Shown piece by piece: positions 55,636 to 62,957 of a DNA stretch of 64,000 nucleotides. The first letter of the stretch is position 1. The number at the start of each line of letters is the position of its first letter. The notes beneath the pieces are model-generated. The model saw only the letters and a program-made list of their open reading frames with translations, was not told the origin of the DNA and ran no database searches. The stretch comes from Kocuria rhizophila DC2201 (GTDB lineage Bacteria > Actinomycetota > Actinomycetes > Actinomycetales > Micrococcaceae), in assembly GCF_000010285.1 (NCBI RefSeq), contig NC_010617.1, positions 496,001 through 560,000 on the forward strand, given 5' to 3'. Made by a program: the position numbers and the translations under genes.

Positions 55636-56535
55636 ATGGCACGCACCCAGGAGCTGCGCCCCGGCGTCTACGTGATCGGCACCGAGAACTGGAGACTCAA
55701 CTCCGGTCTGGTGCTGGGCACTCAGCGCGCCCTGGTGGTGGACACGGGTGCCGGGCCGCGTCAGGGCCGGGAGATCCTCGCGGCCGTCCGGGAGATCACG
55801 GACCTGCCGCTGACCGTGGCAAACACCCACGCGCACTACGACCACTACATGGGCAACGCCGTGTTCGCCCGTGCCGGGGCCACAGAGTTCTGGGCCCACA
55901 AGGCGTGCGCGAGCGCCATGGCCGAGGTGGGGGAGTACCAGCGCAGCTTCGTGAGCACGCAGGAGCCGGAGATGGGCGCGGGCGAGGGCATCGACACCCG
56001 CCTGGTGCTGCCCACCAACACGCTTCCGGGCACGGGGCTGCGCCCCTCGCTCACGCGCATCGACCTGGGCGAGCGTCCCGTGACCCTGTTCTTCCTGGGC
56101 CCCGGCCACACGGACAACGACGTCTGCGTGGGCGTGGACGACGTAGTCTTCTGCGGGGACCTCATCGAGGAGGGCGCGGACCCGAACTTCGAGGACGCCT
56201 TCCCGCAGCGCTGGGTGGAGTCCCTGCGGGCGCTGGCCACGCTGGAGCGCTACACGGCGTTCGTGCCGGGCCACGGCACCCCGGTGTCCGTGAACTTCGT
56301 GACGCAGCAGGCGGACACCATGGAGCTCGCCATCCAGCGCGCCCGGGACGTCCACCGCTCCGAGGAGGGCCCGTCCACCGCGGCCATGTACCGCCTGCCC
56401 TACCAGGCCGGGGTGGCGCGCGTATTCCTGGACCGCTGGGCGCTCATCGCCTCACAGGACGCAGCCGGCGCGACACCACCGACCACCCCAGAGCAGCCGC
56501 GGACGCAATCCCCAGATACCCCGCCGTCAGCGTGA
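55636..56535 (+). CDS. Metallo-beta-lactamase-fold hydrolase
   Basis: A 299-residue protein of the MBL superfamily. NTHAHYDHYMGN is the HxHxDH metal motif; further ligands are seen in LGPGHTDND, FCGDLIEEGAD and FVPGHGTP. The cyclic set suits a binuclear zinc hydrolase, but the substrate (thioester, lactone, nucleotide) is unknown. Its last 92 bp overlap the PAP2 gene on the opposite strand, so the C-terminal 30 residues are constrained by both and look disordered. Confidence 0.85.
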   Translation: MARTQELRPGVYVIGTENWRLNSGLVLGTQRALVVDTGAGPRQGREILAAVREITDLPLTVANTHAHYDHYMGNAVFARAGATEFWAHKACASAMAEVGEYQRSFVSTQEPEMGAGEGIDTRLVLPTNTLPGTGLRPSLTRIDLGERPVTLFFLGPGHTDNDVCVGVDDVVFCGDLIEEGADPNFEDAFPQRWVESLRALATLERYTAFVPGHGTPVSVNFVTQQADTMELAIQRARDVHRSEEGPSTAAMYRLPYQAGVARVFLDRWALIASQDAAGATPPTTPEQPRTQSPDTPPSA

Positions 56536-57697
56536 TCCGCCCGGCGAACGTGCCCGCCAGGGTGGGATAGGGCCACCACACGGCCACCGCCAGCAGCACC
56601 GCGGTGAGCACGGTCAGGGTGATGGCCGTCCCCAGCCGGGGCCGCACCGGCGCACCGGGACCGTACGGCACCACCTGCCACGGCTCGACCCCGCCCCACC
56701 CCGCGTTCCGGGGCGCGTTCCGGCGCACGGAGGACGACGCCGCCCGCTCGCGCTGCAGCGCGTCCCGCTCGTGGGCGGGTGGCACCCAGGCGCTGTCGCC
56801 GCGGTCCGTGCTCCACGCGCGTTCCTGGCGGCGGCGGGAACGGTCCTCGCGCAGCCGCTGGTAGGCCCGGGCCGGGGAGGTTCCGGCACGGGTGCGGGCG
56901 AGGGCGGCGTCGAGAAGCTGGGCGACGAGCGCGGCCACGACACCCCAGCCGCCCACGATGAGCAGCGCGGCCACCGCGTCCGTGGGGCGGTGCCAGCCGT
57001 TGAGCACGGTGGTCATGCCCACGAGTGCCGCGGTGAACGCACCCCACCGCCCGGCGCGGGCGCGACGGTGCGCGGGCGCCACCAGCAACGCGGCCATGAG
57101 CAGCGAAGCCGCGGCGGTGGTGTGCCCGGAGGGCAAGGAGTTGGACGCGATCTGCTGCACGCCCAGGTCCGGCTTGTCGAAGACCCCGTGCTTGAGCACC
57201 TGGGTGGTGAGGTTCGCCGCCACCACGGCGGCCAGCGCGCACGGCGCGGCGATCCACCGCCGGTGCCGCACGGCCCACACGAGCGCCAGCAGACCCGCGG
57301 CCACCGCCACGACCTCCGGCAGCAGCTGCGCGGCCACCAGCACCGGTCCCGGGAAGAACGTGTTGCGGTCCGCCTCGGCCTGCTGCAGCGCGGCCTCGTC
57401 CAGCGCCTGACCGGTCATGGTGCCCAGCCCGCCGTGGGCGATCAGCAGCACGAGCCCCCACAGCACGGCCAGCCACACGAGCGCCCCGAGCACGGTGCGC
57501 GCGCCCACGGGGCGGGACGACGGCGCGGCGGGGCCGGGCTGGCCCGCAGTCGGGTAGCCGACCCCGGGCTGGCCGGGACTCGGGTAACCGGAGCCGGGGT
57601 GGCCCGGTGCGCCGTACCCGGGAGCGGGGTACTGGTCACCGCGGTAGGGATCACCGCGGTAGGGATCGGGGCCTAGGGGGTGCTGGCTGTAGGACAC
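56444..57697 (-). CDS. PAP2-superfamily membrane phosphatase
   Basis: A 417-residue membrane protein. The PAP2 signature has KHGVFDKPD in place of motif 1 (KxxxxxxRP-like, divergent), SNSLPSGHTTAAASLL (motif 2) and GWHRPTDAVA (motif 3), with about six helices. Likely substrates are lipid phosphates or undecaprenyl pyrophosphate. The first 60 residues are a Gly/Pro/Tyr/Gln-rich repeat tail (YRGDPYRGDQYPAPGYGAPG) and a loop near residue 320 carries the recurring word (56734). It overlaps the MBL gene by 92 bp. Confidence 0.84.
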   Translation of the reverse strand: MSYSQHPLGPDPYRGDPYRGDQYPAPGYGAPGHPGSGYPSPGQPGVGYPTAGQPGPAAPSSRPVGARTVLGALVWLAVLWGLVLLIAHGGLGTMTGQALDEAALQQAEADRNTFFPGPVLVAAQLLPEVVAVAAGLLALVWAVRHRRWIAAPCALAAVVAANLTTQVLKHGVFDKPDLGVQQIASNSLPSGHTTAAASLLMAALLVAPAHRRARAGRWGAFTAALVGMTTVLNGWHRPTDAVAALLIVGGWGVVAALVAQLLDAALARTRAGTSPARAYQRLREDRSRRRQERAWSTDRGDSAWVPPAHERDALQRERAASSSVRRNAPRNAGWGGVEPWQVVPYGPGAPVRPRLGTAITLTVLTAVLLAVAVWWPYPTLAGTFAGRITLTAGYLGIASAAALGWSVVSRRLRPVRR

Positions 57698-57812
57698 GGA
57701 CGGCGGACCTCATCGGGGAGAGAACGGACGGGTCCTCTCGGACGGCGTGGACCCGGCCCTCCATGGTGGCATGCTCCGCCCGGTACTGGCTGTGAGCCGC
57801 CCCCGCGGCGGC

Positions 57813-59015
57813 TCAGCGGCGGGTGCGCGTGAACGCGGAGACGCCGGTGATCGCCCGGCCCACGATGAGCGCCTGCACGGAGTCCGTGCCCTCGTACGTG
57901 GAGACCACCTCCATGTCCGTGAGGTGGCGGCCGATGTGGTTCTCCAGCAGCAGCCCGTTGCCGCCCAGCATGTCCCGGGCGGTGCGGCACATGTCCAGGG
58001 CCTTGCGGGACGTGGTCATCTTCACCAGGGAGGCCATGGCGTCCGTGAGCTGGTCGCTCTCCTGCAGCTGCGCCATGCGGGTGCACAGCAGCTGCATGGA
58101 GGTCAGGTCCGAGAGCATGGTGGCCAGGCGCTCCTGCACCAGCTGGTAGTTGGCGATCGGCATGCCGAACTGCTCGCGCTCCAGGGCGTAGTTCGCGGCG
58201 ATCTCGAACGCCGCCATGCCGTGGCCCACGGCCTCCCACGAGGCACCGCCGCGGGTGGCCTTGAGCACCTTGTTGACGTCCTTGAAGCTGTGGCAGTTCT
58301 CCAGCCGGTTCTCCTCGGGGATCCGCAGGTCCTCGATCACGATGTCCGCCTGGTTGATGGCGCGCTTGCCGATCTTGCCGTCGATCACGGTGGGGCGGTA
58401 GCCCTGCGGGTACTCGCCGTCCTCCTGCTTCTCCACCACGAAGCACTTGACCTGCCCGTCCGCCTCGTCCCGGGCGTAGAGCACGATCACGTCCGCGGCG
58501 TGCCCGTTGCCGATCCAGCGCTTGTGCCCGTTGAGCACCCAGTGGTCCCCGTCCCGGCGCGCGGAGGTCTCCAGGGACACGGAGTCCGAGCCGTGGGTGG
58601 GCTCGGTGAGCGCGAACGCCCCGGTCTTCTCGATCTTCGCCATGGTGGGCAGCCACCGCTGGCGCTGCTCCTCGTTGCCCAGCATGTAGATGCTGCCCAT
58701 GCACAGGTTGGAGTGCACCCCGAAGAACGTGTTCACGGAGCCGTCGATCCGGCCCATCTCCCGGGCCACCAGCCCGGCGGCCTGCCGGGAGAGCCCGGGG
58801 CAGCCGTAGCCCTCGATGAACGTGCCCACGATCCCCAGGTCTGCGAGGCCCTTGAACACGGGCAGGGGGTGCTCGCCGCGCTCCCAGAACGCGTTGATCG
58901 CGGGCAGCACGTGCTCCTGGCCGTAGGTCCGCACGCGGTCGCGCAGGGCGGTCTCCTCGGCGGAGAGCTGCTGGTCCAGCAGGAAGAAGTCGGGGTTCTC
59001 GAGCAGTTCGCTCAT
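57813..59015 (-). CDS. Acyl-CoA dehydrogenase, glutaryl-CoA dehydrogenase-like clade
   Basis: A 400-residue FAD enzyme. FALTEPTHGSDSVSLETSAR and HWVLNGHKRWIGNGHAAD are flavin-binding signatures; the catalytic Glu is in VVSTYEGTDSVQALIVGR. Overall pattern resembles the glutaryl-CoA dehydrogenase/short-chain oxidase clade. Aligned by eye, the Arg that holds the glutaryl carboxylate in human GCDH corresponds to Asn in the DGSVNTFFG stretch, so glutarate specificity is doubtful. AAAGGACATCCC precedes the ATG at 59015, which overlaps the CoA-transferase gene by 4 bp. Confidence 0.88.
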   Translation of the reverse strand: MSELLENPDFFLLDQQLSAEETALRDRVRTYGQEHVLPAINAFWERGEHPLPVFKGLADLGIVGTFIEGYGCPGLSRQAAGLVAREMGRIDGSVNTFFGVHSNLCMGSIYMLGNEEQRQRWLPTMAKIEKTGAFALTEPTHGSDSVSLETSARRDGDHWVLNGHKRWIGNGHAADVIVLYARDEADGQVKCFVVEKQEDGEYPQGYRPTVIDGKIGKRAINQADIVIEDLRIPEENRLENCHSFKDVNKVLKATRGGASWEAVGHGMAAFEIAANYALEREQFGMPIANYQLVQERLATMLSDLTSMQLLCTRMAQLQESDQLTDAMASLVKMTTSRKALDMCRTARDMLGGNGLLLENHIGRHLTDMEVVSTYEGTDSVQALIVGRAITGVSAFTRTRR

Positions 59016-60190
59016 GGGATGTCCTTTCGGTGGGTGCGGAGCCAGTCCATGACCTCGGTGCCGTCCGCGCCGAGGGCGGGCGGGGCCTTGTCGTAGCGCA
59101 CCGGGGTGCGGCTGAAGGTCACGGGGTTCTTGATCAGGGGCACGGCCTCCTCGCCCTCGCCCACCTCGACCACGGGCTCCAGGCCCAGGGAGGTCGCGTA
59201 CTCCACGCCCTCCGGGATGGTGAGGATGGGGGCGCACGGCAGGCCCTCCGCCTGCAGCCGGGACGCCCACACCTCGGCGGTGTCCGAGGACAGCGCCTCG
59301 TTGAGCAGCGGGCGCAGCTCGTCCCGGTGGTGGTTGCGGTTCTCCACGGTGTCGAAGCGGGGATCCTCGGCGAGCTCGGGCAGCCCGAGGACCGTGACGA
59401 AGCGCCGGAACTGGGGGTTGTTGCCCACCGTGATGATGAGGTCCTTGTCCGCGGTGGGGAAGGGGCCGTAGGGGAACAGGCTGGGGTGGTCGTTGCCCAT
59501 GCGCTGGGGGTCGTTGCCGCACGCGGCGTAGCCCGTGGTCTGGTTGACCAGGGAGGACAGCGCCGAGGAGAGCAGGTCCAGGTGGATGTGCTGGCCCTTC
59601 CCGGAGGTGTCCCGCTCGTGCAGGGCGCCCAGAATGGCCACGGCGGCGTGCAGCCCGGTGAGGACGTCGAACATCGCCACGCCCGCACGCTGGGGCGGGC
59701 CGTCCGCGGAGCCGGTCACGGACATGAAGCCCGAGACGCCCTGGACCAGCAGGTCGTAGCCGGGCAGGTGCGCGCCGCGGTCCGTGCCGAATCCGGTGAT
59801 GCTCGTGTGGATGAGCCCGGGCCACCGCTCGGCCACGGCCTCGGGGTCCAGCCCGTAGCGGGCCAGCCCGCCGGGCTTGAAGTTCTCGACGAACACGTCC
59901 GCAGCGTCGATGATCTCGTACGCGGTCTCCAGGTCCGCCGGATCGCGCAGGTCCAGCACGATGGAGTGCTTGTTGCGGTTCACGGAGAGGTAGTAGGTGC
60001 CCACCCCGTCCCGGCTGGGCGGCTTGTACCCGCGGGTGTCGTCCCCGGCGGGGCCCTCCACCTTGACCACGGTGGCGCCCATGTCCGCGAGCAGCATGGT
60101 GCAGTACGGGCCCGCGAGCACGCGGGAGAAGTCCGCAACGACCACTCCGCTGAGCGGCCCGGGGGTCGCAGGATCCTGGGTGAGGGACAT
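59012..60190 (-). CDS. Class III (CaiB/BaiF-type) CoA-transferase
   Basis: A 392-residue CoA-transferase. LSGVVVADFSRVLAGPYCTM is the family N-terminus, LDLRDPADLE and FVENFKPGGLARYGLD the substrate region with the conserved catalytic Asp context, and GYDLLVQGVSGFMSVTG completes the fold. It probably moves CoA from a donor such as succinyl-CoA to a carboxylic acid. GGAG before the ATG at 60190 supports the start. It is the first gene of the CoA-transferase/dehydrogenase pair. Confidence 0.9.
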   Translation of the reverse strand: MSLTQDPATPGPLSGVVVADFSRVLAGPYCTMLLADMGATVVKVEGPAGDDTRGYKPPSRDGVGTYYLSVNRNKHSIVLDLRDPADLETAYEIIDAADVFVENFKPGGLARYGLDPEAVAERWPGLIHTSITGFGTDRGAHLPGYDLLVQGVSGFMSVTGSADGPPQRAGVAMFDVLTGLHAAVAILGALHERDTSGKGQHIHLDLLSSALSSLVNQTTGYAACGNDPQRMGNDHPSLFPYGPFPTADKDLIITVGNNPQFRRFVTVLGLPELAEDPRFDTVENRNHHRDELRPLLNEALSSDTAEVWASRLQAEGLPCAPILTIPEGVEYATSLGLEPVVEVGEGEEAVPLIKNPVTFSRTPVRYDKAPPALGADGTEVMDWLRTHRKDIP

Positions 60191-60213
60191 GAGCGCTCCA
60201 CTGTGACGGGGAC

Positions 60214-60231
60214 TGTGTTGCATCCCACACA
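60214..60231. promoter_or_regulatory. Inverted repeat TGTGT-N8-ACACA
   Basis: TGTGT at 60214 and ACACA at 60227, 18 bp in all, inside the divergent lysR / CoA-transferase promoter region. It may be a second LysR binding box. Confidence 0.4.
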
Positions 60232-60240
60232 ACCACCGCC

Positions 60241-60257
60241 ATTGGGTTCTGTCCAAT
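60241..60257. promoter_or_regulatory. LysR-type box ATTGG-N7-CCAAT
   Basis: Perfect inverted repeat ATTGG and CCAAT separated by 7 nt, which contains the T-N11-A core of LysR-type operators. It lies 51 bp before the CoA-transferase start and 55 bp before lysR, the expected place for an autoregulated divergent control site. Confidence 0.65.
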
Positions 60258-60300
60258 ACAAAAAGAGCGGGGGACTGATGCGGGTGTGGCAACAATCACG

Positions 60301-60306
60301 TAGGCT
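60301..60306 (+). promoter_or_regulatory. -10-like TAGGCT, leaderless position
   Basis: TAGGCT ends 6 nt before the ATG at 60313. The ATG has no Shine-Dalgarno. Confidence 0.42.
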
Positions 60307-60312
60307 CCGCCC

Positions 60313-61236
60313 ATGGAAGTCCACGAGGCCAAGGCGTTCCTGGCGGTTGCGGAGGAGCTGCACTTCGGGCGGGCCGCCGCCACCCTGCGGATCGCGCAGC
60401 CACCCCTGAGCCGGCTGATCAAGAGCATCGAGAAGTCCCTGGGCGCGCAGCTGTTCGAGCGCAGCACCCGGCAGGTCTCGCTCACCCCGGCCGGTGCGGC
60501 CCTCGTGGAGCCTGCACGGGAGCTGGTGGCGGCCTCGGAGCAGGCCCGCACCGCGGTGGCCAAGTCCATGACCGGGGAGACCGGGCGGGTGCGCCTCGGG
60601 TTCGCGGGGGCGTCCATCAACCGGAAGGTGGGGGAGCTGGCCCGCCACGTGCGCACCCACCGCCCCGGGGTGCACCTGGAGCTGCACGGCTCGCAGTTCT
60701 CCCACACCGCCATGCAGAAGGTGCTGGACGGCTCCCTGGACGTGGCCATCGGGCGGTGGGACTTCATCCCCTCGGAGCTGCGCTCGTCCGTGATCGGGCA
60801 CGAGGAGGTCATGGTGGTGCTGCCCAGCAACCACCCGCTCGCGGAGGCGCCCCGGGTGGAGATGTCCCAGCTGGCCGAGGAGTCCTGGGTGATCCTGCCC
60901 GCGGGTCCGGGGGCCGCGCTGCAGAACCGGCTGACCTCCCTGGCCACCGCCGCGGGCTTCGTGCCGCGGGTGGCCCAGGTGGCACCGGACTCGTGGACGC
61001 TGGTGGTGCTCGTGGCCGCCCAGATCGGCTGCGCCCTGAGCCTGGACACCGTGCGGGACAACGTGTCCTCGGACGGCGTAGTGTTCCGGCCCCTCGCCCA
61101 GCCGCAGCGCCCCCTGGACGTGCAGCTCGTGTGGCGGGCGGCGGACTCCAACCCCGCGCTGCGCGCTGTGGTGCGCCTGGCCCAGAACCTCTACGGGGAC
61201 CCCCGCGGCCAGGCTGCAGAGGTCCCCGGGAGCTAG
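60313..61236 (+). CDS. LysR-family transcriptional regulator
   Basis: A 307-residue regulator. The N-terminal winged helix (EAKAFLAVAEELHFGRAAAT, then IAQPPLSRLIKSIEKSLGAQ) and effector domain (VRLGFAGASINRKVGELARH) are complete. It probably controls the divergent CoA-transferase/acyl-CoA dehydrogenase pair through the ATTGG-N7-CCAAT box. The effector may be the acyl substrate or its CoA ester; unknown. Its stop codon lies within an 18-bp palindrome at the convergent end with the 3-hydroxyacyl-CoA dehydrogenase gene. Confidence 0.9.
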   Translation: MEVHEAKAFLAVAEELHFGRAAATLRIAQPPLSRLIKSIEKSLGAQLFERSTRQVSLTPAGAALVEPARELVAASEQARTAVAKSMTGETGRVRLGFAGASINRKVGELARHVRTHRPGVHLELHGSQFSHTAMQKVLDGSLDVAIGRWDFIPSELRSSVIGHEEVMVVLPSNHPLAEAPRVEMSQLAEESWVILPAGPGAALQNRLTSLATAAGFVPRVAQVAPDSWTLVVLVAAQIGCALSLDTVRDNVSSDGVVFRPLAQPQRPLDVQLVWRAADSNPALRAVVRLAQNLYGDPRGQAAEVPGS

Positions 61237-61249
61237 CTGTACAGCTAGC
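61232..61249. terminator. 18-bp perfect palindrome between convergent genes
   Basis: GCTAGCTGT and its complement ACAGCTAGC meet directly. It covers the lysR stop codon and ends 5 bp before the stop codon of the 3-hydroxyacyl-CoA dehydrogenase gene. It may act as a bidirectional terminator or a protein site; the stem with a 2-4 nt loop would be only 7-8 bp. Confidence 0.5.
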
Positions 61250-61254
61250 GGGTC

Positions 61255-62130
61255 CTACTTGTAGTCGTACCACCCGTGGCCGGTCTTGCGGCCGTAGTCA
61301 CCGGCCTCGTACTTCTCCTTGACGGACTCCGCCGGCAGGGACGCGGGGTCGCCGGTCTGCTCGTACTCGGCCAGCCGGATCAGGTAGACCACGTCGATGC
61401 CCACCATGTCCATGAGCTCGAACGGACCCATGGGGTGGTTCAGGGCGGTCTTGGCGGCCACGTCGATGTCCTTGTAGTCCGCCACACCGTCTTCGTAGAG
61501 CTTCAGCGCCTCGGAGCGCAGCGCACCCAGCAGGCGGTTGGCCACGAAGCCCGGGACCTCCTTCTTGAGCTCCACGGGGGCCTTGCCGATCGAGCGGGCC
61601 AGCTCCATGGCGGTCTCCACGGTCTCGCGCGAGGTGCCCTCATGGGGGACCACCTCCACGCACTTCATCACCAGCGCGGGGTTGAAGAAGTGCACGTTGC
61701 ACACCTTCTCCGGGCGGTTCGTGGCGTCCGCCACGCGCGAGGAGACGATGTTCGAGGAGTTCGTGGCCAGGATGGTGTGCTCGGGGCACACGGCGTCCAG
61801 TTCCGCGAAGACCTGGCGCTTGATGGTGAGGTCCTCCACCGCGGCCTCGATCACGAAGTCCGCCTGCGCGGCGCACACGTCCCGGTCCGTGGAGAACGTC
61901 AGGCGCTCGAACGCGGCATCGACGTCCTCCTGGGTGCGCCGGCCCTTGCTGACGTCCCGGTCCATGCGGGAGTGCAGCTGCTCGGAGGCCTTGTCCACGG
62001 CCTCCTGCTTGATGTCCACCACGTCCGTGTCGTACCCGGCCAGGGCGCACACCATAGCGATCTGGGAGCCCATGGCCCCGGCGCCGATCACGGTGATGTG
62101 CTGGATGTCCTTCAGGGGGTTCTCGCTCAC
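61255..62130 (-). CDS. 3-hydroxyacyl-CoA dehydrogenase (hydroxybutyryl-CoA type)
   Basis: A 291-residue NAD-dependent dehydrogenase. The Rossmann loop is ITVIGAGAMGSQIAMVCA, catalytic His and Glu region CNVHFFNPALVMKCVEVV, and the Asn helix PGFVANRLLGALRSEAL. Size and the C-terminal domain fit a dimeric short-chain enzyme such as 3-hydroxybutyryl-CoA dehydrogenase. GTG at 62130 shares bases with the stop of the enoyl-CoA hydratase gene (GTGA), so the two are coupled. Confidence 0.93.
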   Translation of the reverse strand: MSENPLKDIQHITVIGAGAMGSQIAMVCALAGYDTDVVDIKQEAVDKASEQLHSRMDRDVSKGRRTQEDVDAAFERLTFSTDRDVCAAQADFVIEAAVEDLTIKRQVFAELDAVCPEHTILATNSSNIVSSRVADATNRPEKVCNVHFFNPALVMKCVEVVPHEGTSRETVETAMELARSIGKAPVELKKEVPGFVANRLLGALRSEALKLYEDGVADYKDIDVAAKTALNHPMGPFELMDMVGIDVVYLIRLAEYEQTGDPASLPAESVKEKYEAGDYGRKTGHGWYDYK

Positions 62131-62957
62131 TTGCTCACGTCCTTCTGTGCGTTCTGCGGCGCGTCCTTCTGTGCTGCGCTGTGGAAATCGGGGGTCCGCT
62201 TCTCCAGGAACGCGGTGGTTCCCTCGGCCTTCTCGGCGCTGCTGTAGAGCACGGACTGGGCCAGGCGCTCCAGCAGGATCCCGGTCTGGTGGTCCACGTC
62301 GAAGCCGTGGCGGATCACGGTCTTGGCGAGCTGGATGGCCAGCGGCCCCTTGGCCATGATGGCCTGCGCCGCCTCGCGGGCGGTGGCCAGCAGCTCGCCC
62401 GGCTCCACCACCTGCGTCACGAGCCCCATGTCCAGGGCCTCGTCCGCCTTCACGCGGCGCCCGGTGAGCACGATCTCGGTGGCCCGGCCCAGGCCCACGA
62501 GCTTGGCCAGGCGCTGCGTGCCGCCCGCGGCGGGCATGATGCCCAGCCCGGTCTCGGGCAGCGCGAACTGCGCGTTGGTGGAGGCCACCCGGATGTCGCA
62601 CGCCAGGGCCAGCTCGTGCCCGCCGCCGAACGCGTAGCCGTTCACGGCCGCGATGGTGGGCTTGGGGAACTGCTCCACCTTCTCGTACACGCCCTGCATG
62701 GTGGCCTTCAGCCCGTCCTTGGGGGTGCGCACGGCGAGCTCGTTGATGTCCGCGCCCGCCACGAACGCCTTGTCCCCGGCGCCGGTGAAGACCAGCACCT
62801 GCACGTCATCGTTCTCGGCCAGCTCCGCGAGGGTCTCGGTGATGGCCCGCAGCACGGTCGCATTGATCGCGTTGCGCACCTCCGGCCGGTTCACGGTGAC
62901 CAGGGCGATCCCGTCCGTGACGTCCACGGTCAGGACGTCGTTGTTCTCTGCGCTCAT
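62127..62957 (-). CDS. Enoyl-CoA hydratase
   Basis: A 276-residue crotonase. FVAGADINELAV and NGYAFGGGHELALACDI form the oxyanion hole; the two catalytic Glu residues are in GHELALACD and LPETGLGIMPAAGG. It hydrates a 2-enoyl-CoA to the 3-hydroxyacyl-CoA that the next enzyme oxidises. AGGAGAACGCATC precedes the ATG at 62957, which overlaps the TRAP permease stop by 4 bp. Confidence 0.94.
   Translation of the reverse strand: MSAENNDVLTVDVTDGIALVTVNRPEVRNAINATVLRAITETLAELAENDDVQVLVFTGAGDKAFVAGADINELAVRTPKDGLKATMQGVYEKVEQFPKPTIAAVNGYAFGGGHELALACDIRVASTNAQFALPETGLGIMPAAGGTQRLAKLVGLGRATEIVLTGRRVKADEALDMGLVTQVVEPGELLATAREAAQAIMAKGPLAIQLAKTVIRHGFDVDHQTGILLERLAQSVLYSSAEKAEGTTAFLEKRTPDFHSAAQKDAPQNAQKDVSK

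Noticed and set aside
57813-60190. Definite glutarate operon
   Set aside because: Gene content fits, but the carboxylate-binding Arg of GCDH seems absent, so the substrate was left open.
57813-61151. One very long minus-strand frame joining the acyl-CoA dehydrogenase to upstream sequence
   Set aside because: The upstream 700 residues are out of frame with the CoA-transferase and antisense to lysR. The Shine-Dalgarno at 59015 defines the true dehydrogenase start.
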